Source: Manihot esculenta
Lineage: Eukaryota; Streptophyta; Magnoliopsida; Malpighiales; Euphorbiaceae
DNA: 64,000 nt
Reading direction: 5' to 3'
NCBI RefSeq assembly: GCF_001659605.2
Contig: NC_035170.2
Coordinates: 8,315,001-8,379,000, forward strand
Below are positions 13,601 through 24,290 of this stretch, in pieces. The translations under genes and the position numbers were made by a program. The first letter of the stretch is position 1. Each line of letters opens with the position of its first letter. The notes under the pieces were generated by a model, which did no database searches, was not told where the DNA came from, and was given only the letters and a program-made list of their open reading frames with translations.

Positions 13601-13998
13601 TAAGTTATTTTCATAATAAATGAGCTTATAAATTATTTTTAACTAAACACATCAACTTTTCTCTATCACTTATAAGTATAAATACCAAACATGTAACAAT
13701 TTAAAATTGAAAAGTGCTTATAAGTTTAAATTAACTTATAAGCACTTAATGCTTAAAAGCTAAATTTCGTAAGTCAGCCAAATATTTACTTAATCATTAT
13801 TATACCCAAAAAAAAAAAATGCATCTAAGTTTGTATATTCATTTTATACATTTTTAATTAATCATCTACAAATATATAATTTAATGATTGTATAGCTCAT
13901 TATCATCTAATTTTGGTATTTTTTGGATTATAATGTTTGTACAGACTGAAGATGAACTAGGTTTACCTGCTGTTCCTCGGGCGTCAATACGTGGTTAG
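5248..13998 (+). CDS. VPS60: VPS60/CHMP5, ESCRT-III-associated Snf7-family protein (7 exons)
   Basis: Exons: 5248-5316, 5677-5828, 8509-8602, 11776-11847, 11951-12062, 12400-12560, 13945-13998. They sum to 714 nt (237 codons plus TAG) and every junction keeps the frame with GT/AG ends. The product starts MRRVFGVKKDKEPPPSIQDA and ends in PAVPRASIRG, as in plant VPS60/CHMP5; Arabidopsis VPS60 is of about the same size. The Snf7 coiled-coil core spans about residues 10-180: a basic first helix (KKLDAELSRYREQIKKTRPG), then DEMMDLMDVSNEIQETLGR. An acidic tail follows (ELDALEADMG, DSELNLPSAP). Family knowledge: it acts at endosomes in multivesicular-body sorting and binds LIP5/VTA1, which stimulates the VPS4/SKD1 ATPase. 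A GAA-rich 5' leader precedes the ATG. Introns 2, 3 and 6 are long (2680, 3173 and 1384 bp) and carry transposon debris, but no exon is damaged. The 3' UTR probably ends before about 14230. Confidence 0.95.
7612..7642 (+). repeat. (CT)n microsatellite in VPS60 intron 2
   Basis: About 14 CT units followed by a short C run. A shorter CT tract lies at about 7511-7522. It is intronic, with no coding role. Confidence 0.9.
9127..9488. mobile_element. Stowaway-like MITE in VPS60 intron 3
   Basis: The left end ATCCCTCCATCCCCTAATTT and the inverted right end (TTCCCTCTGTCTC...TAATTTTTGTCCA on the other strand) form terminal inverted repeats. A TA dinucleotide flanks both ends (9125-9126, 9489-9490). 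The CCCTCCGTCCC-type terminus with a TA target duplication is typical of Stowaway (Tc1/mariner-derived) MITEs. It is 362 bp, has no ORF and is AT-rich inside. Confidence 0.75.
9905..10255. repeat. GC-rich transposon-like fragment in VPS60 intron 3
   Basis: Repeated GGCGAGG / GCCTTGCC words at 9912-9995 and an opposed ggcgcctcac...cctctcacc block at about 10210-10245 suggest inverted ends of a small non-autonomous element in otherwise AT-rich intron DNA. No clear target duplication was found, so the family is left open. Confidence 0.4.
11562..11742 (+). repeat. ~89-bp tandem duplication just before VPS60 exon 4
   Basis: Units at 11562-11650 and 11651-11742 both begin gtgtcttcttataccttta and end near actaatat. 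They differ by a few substitutions and a 3-bp insertion. The second unit ends 33 bp before exon 4, so the duplicated DNA includes likely branch-point territory. Confidence 0.85.
12885..13036 (+). repeat. dispersed direct repeat, copy 1 (VPS60 intron 6)
   Basis: About 150 bp including gatgaatagagcatgctggt and gtggctgccaaatgctattg. It is nearly identical to 14372-14527 in the 3' flank. The two copies bracket the last coding exon of VPS60. Confidence 0.9.
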
Positions 13999-14371
13999 AT
14001 GACTACTTGGTGTGGTCCTTGTGTATATTTAAATGGGAGTTGAACCGGTGATTCCATTGGTATTTGGAGGTTGAATTTATTTCTTCTAATAGATTTTCCC
14101 CCCTTCTTTTTCCTCTTTTATCTTAGCAATGACTATTGGGGGATATTTTTGTGTAAAATTTGAATTTCTACTTTATGGATATATAATATTTGTGTGTGCA
14201 GGCAGGCATCCCTATCAATGTTGAAGGACTTAAAACATATTTAATAAATTTCATTAAAAAATTTCATGGTGCAATATAATCGAGTACGTTGGAAGGGCCT
14301 TTCATATTTTTTATTTGAATTTATTTTAGAGATAATATTTTTTGTCTTTATATTTTTTATTACTCAAAAGA

Positions 14372-14527
14372 CAAAGTAATTTTCCCTTTACAATTTTCTG
14401 TTCTACCGAAAGATGAATAGAGCATGCTGGTGGAAGTGGCTGCCAAATGCTATTGCTGTTACGTTATTGGCTAGTCGCTTGGTTACTGGCTTACTTCATC
14501 TACATGTGCCCAGTAAAATAAAATAAG
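14372..14527 (+). repeat. dispersed direct repeat, copy 2 (3' flank of VPS60)
   Basis: Second copy of the repeat at 12885-13036, with a handful of substitutions. A second short repeat (ttcatggtgcaatataatcg, at about 14262 and 14580) brackets this copy, as if the segment had been inserted with duplication of its surroundings. Confidence 0.9.
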
Positions 14528-14539
14528 ATAAATTCTGTT

Positions 14540-16872
14540 CACCCCAGAGATACACTTGGCAAATAAAAAAAAAAAAAAATTCATGGTGCAATATAATCGA
14601 GGATGTTGGAACTGCATCTACTGTCTTAATGTGAATCTTTAAAAATGATTATGAAAATGGACTAATATTTTTGTCCATGCAATGGAGATTGCATTTTCAT
14701 GTCTAAAATAGGCAAAAGATACAAACAAGTGATGTAATACTGGTCTTATTAGTAAAGTCCAATCCAATTAGTAAAGGCAAATTATACCTGAACAATACAA
14801 CTAAACCCTAAATCCATCCCAACCTAAGAAAAGAGAAGATAAAAACCACTTACACCACTGAAAAATAAAACACTTGCTTTGCACCACCTAGAACAAAACT
14901 GTTGACCAGCACTACCATCAATCTAGACACCATCGCAGCTAAGAGAACTATACTCGTTTAGCTAAAACTACAGATATTATCAATCAAAATCAAATACCAA
15001 ACAGAAAGGAATCAAGTGACAATCGATACTGAAAAACTGCGACATACTAAAAAGAGAATGAGAGTTCACAGTGGAAAAAAATAACTTTCAACAAAAGAAG
15101 CTCACCCTAGAGATACACTTGACAAAAGTATGCAAAATAACCTCTAAATAACCTCTAAATGAAAAATATCATCTAATCTCTCGAAAACTAAATGTACTTG
15201 TATGCTATGGCGGAGACAGGAGCTTCCCTTTGGTAGGGCACCACCGGCTGTACCGCTGCGGCACCACCGACTGCGCCGCTGCGGCACCTTCATTCCCTTC
15301 AAAGCATTTTCCGGTCGTCGGTACGGCACGTGCCTCCTTGCCGTACCCTCCCTCCGCCCCTGCTTGTATGAAAAAGTTTTTTCATGAAATATAGTCTAAA
15401 ACAGTCGTGTCAAAAGTAAAGGAAAAATATACATAAAACATAACAATTACATTGATACATAAAGGTGATAGCGATGTCACAATCAAAATCAAGACTTACT
15501 ATTATATTAATTTTACATTGTCTTCGTACAAAATACGATTAAAAGAAGAAAACAAATTAACAGAACATAAAAAAAAAACATAAACATAAAATCTCTAACT
15601 CTTAATATCGTCTTTCTCATTACTCTCACACACTTTTCTTAGTATTAAAATATTTTTGAGCGAGATATAGCAATAAAAATAAAATATATTATTTTTTATA
15701 CTTGTTTCACCACTTCTATGATAAACTTTAATATTTTTATAATTAAATTGACGTATTCCATTTTGACAATTATGCTTTATTATATTAAGGAAAATTAGTA
15801 TCCAAAAAATAAGGTTTACATTTAATAATAGTCACATGTATGCCACTTCATAAAAATACTCCCCTAACTCTAGTTTCAAATTAGGTTAAAGTTTATGACA
15901 TTTCAATTTTAAACTAAATTATCAAAATTATATTATATTAAGGGCAATTAGTATCAAAAAATAAAGTTTACATTTAATAATAAAAAAGTCACACGTATGC
16001 CCTAACTCTAATTTCAAATTAGGTTAAACTTTGTGACATTTCAATTTTAAACTAAATTATCAAAATGGAATGTTTGAATAAAATTACCAAAAAAACATAA
16101 ATATTTAACTTTTAAAGTTAATAATTTATTTAGGTTTCATTTATTTTACAGAAAAAAAATTTTTTTAAAAATATTTTTCATATATTGTCGATTTAGCACA
16201 CTCAAAAAATATAATCAATAAAAAATATTTTATTGATAAAAAAGATTAAGTGTTTTTAAAGAAAATGACTTTCTTTTCTTAAAAAAAATCATTTTTCACG
16301 ATTTAATATTTTTATTGAGACTTTTATATATAAATTTATTAATATATTTTATTTTTAAAATTAAAATTAAACAATAAAAAATTGTTTCATGAAAATCCTA
16401 ACTAACCGAAATTTTACTGACTTTTAAAATATTAATAGAGAAGTAAAACAAAATTAAAAGAAACTGAATTTCATCGAAACTAAAATATTTATATTATTAA
16501 TTAATCGAATTGATTAAAATTAAATAAAAATTACATTTATATTATTAATTAATTATATAAATAAAAAATATAATAATAACCTTTTATATATATAAATAAT
16601 AATTATAACTTATTTCAGTAAAATAGTGAATATAAAATTAGTAAAATTATAAAAATGCTAATTATAAATAACATTTTAGTAATAAAATCATAATAATATA
16701 TTAATCGAAATTCAATTGTAAGTGACGAATCGATAACCGAAAAATAAATTACTTTAATCAATAATCGAATTGGATATATTTCTACCAAAATAACCGAAAT
16801 TCATAACTGAATAATGCACCCGAGGTATTCCATGGCCTTGTTGTTAAAAAAAAAACACTAGTAAAACACGAC
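14540..16872. other. intergenic, no gene; old duplications and a GC-rich patch
   Basis: No coding signal that I trust. A short GC-rich patch at 15215-15360 has two tandem 23-bp units (gcaccaccggctgtaccgct and its variant) and opens 61-codon ORFs on both strands, which I read as transposon or captured sequence of unknown origin. The rest is A/T-rich with poly-A and poly-T runs. Confidence 0.5.
15781..16065 (+). repeat. direct duplication of ~150 bp
   Basis: Two copies (about 15781-15933 and 15936-16065) share attaaggaaaattagtatc / attaagggcaattagtatc, tttacatttaataat, then taactctaatttcaaattag and gtgacatttcaattttaaac. Small indels separate them. Confidence 0.8.
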
Positions 16873-17007
16873 TAAAAGGAAGGAGAAATAAGCTGACCAC
16901 AGTGTGGGCTGTTTACGAGGATGAAATTCAGCAGGAAGCTATTGATTTTTTATCAATATCTTCCAAAGTGGGCCATTATGAGGATATCTTTCAACACATT
17001 CCTTCGT
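16873..17007 (+). pseudogene. LINE (L1-type) ORF2 relic, part 1
   Basis: The + reading resembles the linker between endonuclease and reverse transcriptase of plant L1 LINEs (KRRNKLTTV, EDEIQQEAIDF, HYEDIFQHIPS). It breaks off exactly where the hAT-like element starts at 17008 and resumes at 17983 (VSKEINTNIYKLVREEEIKE). This shows that the hAT-like element landed in an existing LINE copy. Confidence 0.7.
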
Positions 17008-17982
17008 TAGGGTGAGCATTCGGTCGGTTTGATTTAAAATCGAATCAAATTAAAATAATTAAAAATCGAATTGAATAATTTTATAAAAACTGAATCGAAT
17101 TGAATAAGAGGAATAATCGAATCGAACCGAATCGATCTGATTCGGTTCAATTCGGTCGGTTCAATCGATTAAATCGATTTTTAAACTTTTTTTTTTTTTT
17201 GAAATGAGATTTTTAAGTTCAGTTATTTTGATTTTGAACCGATCTGGTTCGTTCGATTCGATCGGTTCAATCGGTTAATGTAGTAAAAATGGATCAAGTT
17301 GATTACCTAGCTGTACAACTAAGCCCTAGTAGCGAGCAAGCCAATTTCCTCCTAGAAGGCATGAGAGATGTACAACCGCACGACAATGATGCAGATGTAC
17401 GACACAAGTCATACAACAGCACACGACAACAGCGATAGGTGATGGCTGATGCGGCGTCGACGATTGCATGGAGAGAGAGACTAGAGAGCGATGGAGGATT
17501 GAGGCAAGGAGGAGTCGGCATCGCTGAGTCATGCAGCTGCAACTTACAAGCTGAGTTACCTGGCGATGGTCAATCAGTCGATGTCGCGGGGAGGAGAGTG
17601 GAGATTGGACAGTGGAAGCGCCGCTGAAAGTGGTGGATGGAGGAACATGCACTGTGAGTGTGAGGTGAGAGAAGGTGGCTTGAAATCTGGAAGGAATAGC
17701 GTGAATGCTTGACTCTGTGGGCTGTGGATGAGAACGAGATGACTTTTAGATCTAAGGCAAATAAAGGAACTATTGAAAATGAAATGACGTAGTATTGGTG
17801 ATTTCGGTTCTGTTCGGTTTAATCGAAATTTTTGGATCTAAAACCGAACCGAACCGAACCGAAATCATTGATTTTTAAAAAAATTAAATCTGAACCGAAT
17901 AAAAAATAAAATCAAACCAAATTTTCAAAATTAATCGGTTCGGTCAGTTATTTCGGTTTAAACCGAATACTACTCACCCCTA
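17008..17982. mobile_element. non-autonomous hAT-like DNA transposon with 8-bp TSD
   Basis: Left end TAGGGTGAGCATTCGG; right end reads TAGGGGTGAGTAGTATTCGG on the other strand. Flanking octamers TCCTTCGT (17000-17007) and TCCTTAGT (17983-17990) differ by one base, so this is an 8-bp target duplication as expected of the hAT superfamily. Both subterminal regions are dense in CGAATCGGTT-type words. The 975-bp body encodes no transposase. The central, more GC-rich part (17310-17740) has unrelated ORFs on both strands that look like filler or captured DNA. It splits a LINE reading frame. Confidence 0.8.
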
Positions 17983-18504
17983 TCCTTAGTTTCAAAAGAA
18001 ATAAATACCAATATCTATAAACTAGTGAGGGAGGAGGAGATAAAGGAGGTTGTTTTCTCAGTGATTTGTGGGTAAGATTGATTTATCATTGCATATCCTC
18101 ATTCCACTATGCAGTTATTAGTAATGGGAGGACCATAAAGAGAATTATGTCATGGCGATCCTATCTCTCTTGAATGTTGGCGAGTGCTCTATTAGGGCCA
18201 TGTTTTGTTAATGTTTGGTATGGTCCTTGGGTCCCCTCCATCCAAGATTTTAAAATTTAATCATGTGACCTGATGAATGCAAGGCGATTCTTAAAATCCC
18301 CAAGTCATATTCCAAGATACCCGAAATTAATTTGGCATCCTTTAAGAACTAGTACACTAAAATGGTCTATCATGTTTGGAAAAAAGCTAAAGCCACATGG
18401 GCCTCACTCTTGCAACCATCTAGCTCCAGGGATGTACCACATGCCTTTTGGAAGCATTTGTGGTCCTTATCTTTGCCTAAAAAGAGGACTTTTTGCAAAA
18501 AAAA
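17983..18504 (+). pseudogene. LINE ORF2 relic, part 2
   Basis: Continues the LINE after the hAT-like insertion. Successive scraps match plant L1 ORF2: the end of the linker (VSKEINTNIYK), an RT piece after a large deletion (a SNGRTI-type block), 'VWYGPWVPSI' resembling the 'W.DPW.P..P' region, and the start of the zf-RVT region (WKHLWSLSLPKK). Frames change and stops are frequent. It is cut at about 18504 by the Mutator-like element and resumes at 24446. Confidence 0.7.
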
Positions 18505-18574
18505 GGTTAAAAAAAAATAATTATGAAACCCTGGTTTGAGAAAAAAAATTTTCTGGACTAGGGTGAATCAGCTC

Positions 18575-18995
18575 TCTATCGCACTTATGAAGTGTGGTAG
18601 AGTCTATCGTACTAATAAAGTTTTACCGTGTACCAAGAATGCGGTAAATAAAGAAAATTTTCTTTTTAAATAAAAATATTCTATCGCATTTCAAAAGTGC
18701 GGTAAAATTTTAATTTTTTTTTATATACATCTATTGCACTTTTGAGGTGCGGTAAAATCTGCGAGTTGCAGAAATTCCTGCACTTGGCAGAGAGCAGAAA
18801 TAAGACCATCTCTGCTCCGTCAGCAGAGAGGGCAGAGACGGGTCTTGTCTCTACCCCGTCAGCAGAGAGGGTAGAGACAAGACCCATCTCTGCTCCGTCA
18901 GCAGGAGGCAGGCACGCCCTTCTGTTAACTCTACCACACTTCAAAAGTGCGGTAGAAATTCAAAGTCTTCTACCGCACTTTTGAAGTGCGATAGG
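18575..18995. repeat. cluster of five 25-bp palindromes in MULE end
   Basis: Half-site CTACCGCACTTTT plus its inverted partner AAGTGCGGTAG recur at about 18574, 18681, 18731, 18930 and 18971, with small changes. Between the third and fourth copies is a separate hairpin: gagacgggtcttgtctcta near 18836 against tagagacaagacccatctc near 18870. Such subterminal arrays often bind the element's transposase. No binding is demonstrated here. Confidence 0.75.
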
Positions 18996-19804
18996 ATTTC
19001 TGCTCTGCAAAGTGCGGAAGAGAAGACCTTCAGAGCGATTTTAAAGCGCGGTATTAGAATCTCGCCCACTATAAACACCACCGCCCCTTCCCACCCCACC
19101 CCTTACTTTTTCTATCGTTTGATATTTTTTCTCAATATTTCTCTTCTCTTCCCGACTCATTTTAACAAAATTTTTTCTCAATATTTCTCCTTTCTTCCCA
19201 ACCCATCTAAATAAAATTTTCTCTCCTTAATATTTCTCCTCTCCTTCCAATCCAACCCATCTCAGCAAAAATTTATGTCCACTCTCAAACTCTTTCAAAT
19301 TAATCTACCTTTTCTCTCTTCCCAACTTTATCAACTAAATTTTCTCACTTTTAAATATTTCTCTCAAACCTTCTTAAATTAATCTGCTATATTTATTTTA
19401 TATCATCAAAAAATTTATTGGCGGAGTTGAAATTTTCAACTAAAAAGGTATGTTTTATATTAATTTTTTTTAATGAAATTTAGATAAACGAAAATTTATT
19501 AATAAAAAGAATTTGTGTTTTGTAGTTTTCACTATTTCTGATACGATATTCGTAGACGCGTGAAATTTGTGATCGTTTTTCATAAAGTAAGTCATTATAT
19601 ATTATTTATAAAAGTATGCTATATTTTATTATTTTTTATAATTAATTAGTAAGATATTTATGTTGAAAAATTTTATTTTGTATGTATTGTAATAAAAAAT
19701 GCATGGTTGTGTTTATTTAAAATTATAAAAAGTAATATAAGAAACTGTAAAAAAATTTCCTGATTTATAGTAATGTGATAAATAAATAAAAAATGTATGA
19801 AAAA

Positions 19805-21330
19805 AATAGGTTGTGGTGACAAATCATTGTAGGGATAAATAATTAATAAAAGTAGAAAAAATTTATAAATATAAATGTTGCTGTGAATATTTTGTGTGGG
19901 AAAAGTATTAGGAAATGAGGAAAATAATTATTTAGTAAAATTTATTTTATTAAAAAATTAAAGTATTATTTAGTGGTAAAATAAATTCATATTATTCATA
20001 ATTAATCTGAAAATTTAGTTATTTAAAAAATTTAATATATATATAGGGTGTTGTAAAAAAAAAAGGGATTATAATAATATAATTGTAGGAAAAATTTATA
20101 AATATAAATGTTGTTATGAATATTTTGTGTAAGAGAAATATTAAGAAATGAGTGAAAAATTATTTAGTTAAATTTATTTTATTAAAAAAATTAAAGTATT
20201 GTGTGGTGGTGAAATAAATTTATATTATTAATAATTAATTTGAAATTTTAGTTATTTAAAAAATTTAATATATATAGGGTGTTGTGACGAAAAATTGTAG
20301 GGATTAAAATGGTATAATAGTAAGAAAAGTTTATAAATATAAAAGTTATTGTAAATATTTTGGGTAGGAAAAATATTAAGAAATGGGGAAAATTATTTAG
20401 TTAAATTTATTTTATTAAAAAAGTAAAGTATTGTTTAGTGGTGAAATAAATTTATATTATTCATAATTAATTTAAAATTTTAGTTATTTAAAAAAAATTA
20501 ATATATACAGGTATTATGACAAGAAATTGTAGAGATTAAAATAGTATAATAGTATAAAAAATTTATAAATATAAAAGTTGTGAATATTTTGGGTAGGAAA
20601 AATATTAGGAGATGGGAAAAAATTATTTAGTTAAATATTTTATTAAAAAATTAAAGTATTATTTAGTGGTAAAATAAATTTATATTATTCATAATTAATC
20701 TGAAAATTTAATTATTTAAAAAATTTAATATATATAAGGTGGTGTGACAAAAAATTGTATGGATTATAATAGAATAATAGTATGAAAAATTTATAAATAT
20801 AAAAGTTGTTGTGAATATTTTGGGTAGGAAAAATATTAATAGATGATAAAAAAAATTATTTAGTTAAATTTTTTTATTTAAAAAATAAAGTATTGTTTAG
20901 TGGTGAAATAAATTTATATTAATATGTAAATTTAGTCATTTAAAAAATTTAATATATATAGAGTGTTGTGATAAAAAATTGTAGGGATTATAATAGAATA
21001 ATAGTAAGAAAAATTTATAAATATAAAAGTTGGTGAATATTTTGAGTAGGAAAAATATTAGGAGATGGAAAAAATTATTAGTTAAATTTATTTTATTAAA
21101 AATATTAAAATATTGTTTAGTGGTGAAATAAATTTAATTTATTTATAATTAATCTGAAAATTTAGTTATTTAAAAAATTTAATATATATAAGGTGCTTTG
21201 ACAAAAAAATTGTATGGGTTATAATAAAATAATAGTAGGAAAAATTTATAAATATAAAAGTTGTGAATATTTTGGATAGGAAAAATATTAGGAGATGGGG
21301 AAAAACTATTTAGTTAAATTTATGATGCCA
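19805..21330 (+). repeat. ~230-bp tandem array, about 6.6 copies
   Basis: The phrase atttataaatataaa recurs at about 19862, 20094, 20329, 20560, 20788, 21013 and 21244 (spacing 224-235). Each unit also has gtagggattataat, ttgggtaggaaaaatatta, agttaaatttattttattaa and gtggtgaaataaattta. Units differ by point changes and small indels. The array lies between the leader and the PMD coding part, so it is probably in an intron of the carried gene. Confidence 0.9.
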
Positions 21331-22498
21331 GTGGGAGAGTGTATAATTACTCTATAGGACATCGATATTATTTTGGGCCTACTTATTGATGAAGATGCTG
21401 TTGTAGGTAATTCTGTTATCAATTGGATGATATACTGTCAAGATATTTTAGGACTAGTACCTCTCGCTAATATAATGTGGGTAGCTTGTTGCTAAGTTGG
21501 TTATTTGAAAATTTTAATGAGCTACTAGATGATGTTGATGAAGAAGTGATTCAGAGATATGCCCGTGCTTACATTTTGCGGATCATTGTGGGTTCTCTAT
21601 TCACCGGTAGGAATCCTAGTAAGGTGAACCTCCTCTAATTGCTAATTTATATAAAGCAGGCATTATAGTTGTGATTCAGCTTGTCTTGCTTGATTATATC
21701 GGGAACTTTGTCAGGCCACTAATTCGAGAGTGTATCAATTAAATGGAGCTCTACACATCCTATAGATATGGACATGAGATCGATTTATTTCAATATCACC
21801 ATATATAAATATACGAGACCCACATAATAACACTCCATTGGGAAGTTGGTTAGTATTTTATGCTTATTATGACATTATTATAATTTGCATGTTACGCATT
21901 TATATTAAATTCTTGTGTTTTTTTTTATAATAATTTTTGGTGAACTAAGACACGACGTATCACTCAAGTCGTGACATATGTCTTGACAGAGATATGCTAT
22001 AAATTTCATAGAATGTGTGACTGTATTCTATAAATTATGGAATATACTTGGATTACTATTATATTTCTTAAAAATTTGCAATAAATATTTTTTTAATTTC
22101 AAATGGTATGGGAGCTATATTCCGATGAACTCCTTATCATTACCATTATATTGCATGCAAGGACGTGCCATTTGGAGAGCAGTGGTTCCCTTGATATGCT
22201 TCCACATGGTAGAATGGCATCAACCTGATAGAGTGTTGCGCCAATTCGACATGCAACAACTAATACCAAATCCACCACGCCAGTTGATCTTCACACTACA
22301 TCTCTATTATCATCTGACAATAATTGGATTACAATTCATGCGCGTTGGATTACCATATGAAAGATAGATGACAGAGGTTGGTTGAAGTAGCACCATTAGA
22401 TGAGCCACTACATTATCATTCAGAGTACCTGAATGGTATAGACGAGTTTCTTGTCAATGGATATTGCATCGTGATGCAACTATTGGCACTGTGGTAAT
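21324..22498 (+). pseudogene. plant mobile domain (PMD) protein, broken
   Basis: Successive + readings match the PMD (aminotransferase-like, MAIN/MAIL-type) fold: PVGECIITL and DIDIILGLLIDEDAVVGNS at about 21328-21415; QRYARAYILRIIVGSLFTG at about 21553-21607; then GRAIWRAVVPLICFHMVEWHQ and PDRVLRQFDMQQ at 22160-22260; finally the WYRR-type C-terminal block near 22430. Stops (for example after CIITL) and frame changes break it. Likely introns run from about 21847 to about 21940 and again before the 22090 block. In plants PMD proteins occur both as host genes acting in transposon silencing and meristem maintenance and as cargo of transposons. This copy is element-borne and dead. Confidence 0.7.
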
Positions 22499-22559
22499 AT
22501 TTTATTCATTACATTTTTATATGTTTATTTTTTTAAACGTATCAATGTGTAATTATTGT

Positions 22560-23480
22560 AATGCCAAAATGAGGATGGTATTGAGAATATATATTTGATT
22601 AATCGACAGTTTCCTAATCCGGGCACATATTCTATTGAAAGACAAACAACAACCATATTCTATGCCATGGAGGAAGAGAAACGAATAACAGAGGTACCTC
22701 CACCGCAGCCGGCATCTCGGGCGCAACCTATGCCAGATGATCTTGACGAGCATGTTTACTCACCGAGGAAGTCTAGGCGTAGACGTAGCTCTCGCCAAGA
22801 AGCCGATGCTGACGTACATACTACTGTCCCGACAAATGTCATCATTCCGGCACCCGTTTCATTCCACACTATCATTTAGTGAGGTTGGGCAGCCTTCAGC
22901 AGGACCTAGTGTTCCACAAGAAGGTGGATCACAATATACTACATGGACACATGGTAGTTATATATCACCACCTCATATAACCCCGACGCAGTGGTCTTTC
23001 CAACAGGCTGGTATTTAAAATAATCCATTTCAGATGCAGACCCCAATAGGTAGTACTGTTGATACTTTTGCACGACATGCCAGTTGTGTTAATGTATTTT
23101 CGACTAGACATTCTGTGAATATTCCTTCATCTAGCCTAAGAGCATAACTATTCTTTGACAATTTTGTACAGTACACATCGGGGCAGCAATACTCTACTTT
23201 TGTATCTAATGATATCTATTCACTATCGCATTACACCGCATCACAAGATCCGAAATCGGTGGCTCCTGATCTTAATATTAATCCTGCTGCTCCTGAAGGT
23301 GATGGTACAAACGGTAATCGCTGGCCATATAGAACTCGACGTTTACATGAAAGAAGGGGATGCCCATGTAGCACGGGAAGACATTTGGGATATCGTTAGC
23401 ATTATTTTTTTACTTTATCATTTGTAATTATATTGCTTTATTTTTATTATATTTTTTATTTTTAATTATTTATAGGTAAT
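22560..23480 (+). pseudogene. C-terminal exon(s) of the MULE-borne PMD gene
   Basis: Downstream of the PMD block, short open frames read a basic, proline-rich tail (PRKSRRRRSSRQEADADVH at about 22766-22822) and a terminal RRLHERRGCPCSTGRHLGYR-type segment near 23335-23395, followed by a stop. This layout of a low-complexity linker and then a cysteine/glycine-rich tail is familiar from transposon-linked PMD proteins. The tail is part of the 507-bp duplication, so it occurs twice. I infer that it belongs to the same gene from position only. Confidence 0.45.
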
Positions 23481-23988
23481 CATATAACCCCGACGCAGTG
23501 GTCTTTCCAACAGGTTGGTATTTAAGATAATCCATTTTAGATGCAGACTCCGATAGGTAGTACTTTTGATACTTTTGCACGACATGCCAGTTGTGTTAAT
23601 GCATTTTTGGCTGGACATTCTGTGAATATTCCTTCATCTAGTCTAAGAGCATAATCATTCTCTGTCAATTTTGTACAGTACACATCGGGGCAGCAATACT
23701 CCACTTTTGTATCTAATGATATCTATTCACTATCGCATTACACTGTATCACAAGATCCTAACTCGGTGGCTCCTGATCTTAATATTAATCCTGCTGCTAT
23801 TGAAGGTGATGGTACAAACGATAATCGCTGGCTATATAGAACTCGACGTTCACATGAAAGAAGGGGACGCCCATGTAGGACGGAAAAACATTTGGGATAT
23901 CATTAGCATTATTTTTTTACTTTATCATTTGTAATTATATTGCTTTATTTTTATTATATTTTTTAATTTTTAATTATTTATAGATAAT
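22974..23988 (+). repeat. 507-bp tandem duplication inside the MULE
   Basis: Unit 1 (22974-23480) and unit 2 (23481-23988) both start catataaccccgacgcagtgg and end ttatttatag(a/g)taat. They differ by roughly a few per cent (for example cagatgcagacccc / tagatgcagactcc). The unit contains the last PMD exon plus its AT-rich 3' flank. Confidence 0.95.
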
Positions 23989-24290
23989 TTTTTATAGTTT
24001 TTATAATTCATAAATATTTATTTATTTATATTCTAATAAAAATAATAAATTTTATGGTTAAATATAAAATATATTATATTATTTTCAAAATAAATATAAT
24101 TATAATGTTATATTTATATATAATTTTAATTATTAAAATAAATTTATGTATGATTAATATAATGTTAAATTTTAATTATATTAAAATAATTAATATTAAT
24201 ATATTTTTATAATTACATTTATATATATATTTAATATAAAATTAAATAAATTGAATTAATATAATATACATTTAACAAGTGTGGTAATAC
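23989..24290. other. AT-only stretch near the MULE right end
   Basis: Almost pure A/T sequence with no ORF of interest. It leads into the more mixed right terminal region (24290-24445) with its inverted repeat. Confidence 0.6.

Noticed and set aside
15144..15387. 61-codon ORFs on both strands in a GC-rich patch
   Set aside because: Short, repetitive and without partner exons. Origin unknown but not a supported gene.
17303..17652. ORFs of 62-108 codons on both strands
   Set aside because: Inside the hAT-like element; open because of GC content; no transposase motif.
19805..21330. CRISPR-like array
   Set aside because: Units are adjacent ~230-bp tandem copies without unique spacers, in a plant transposon.
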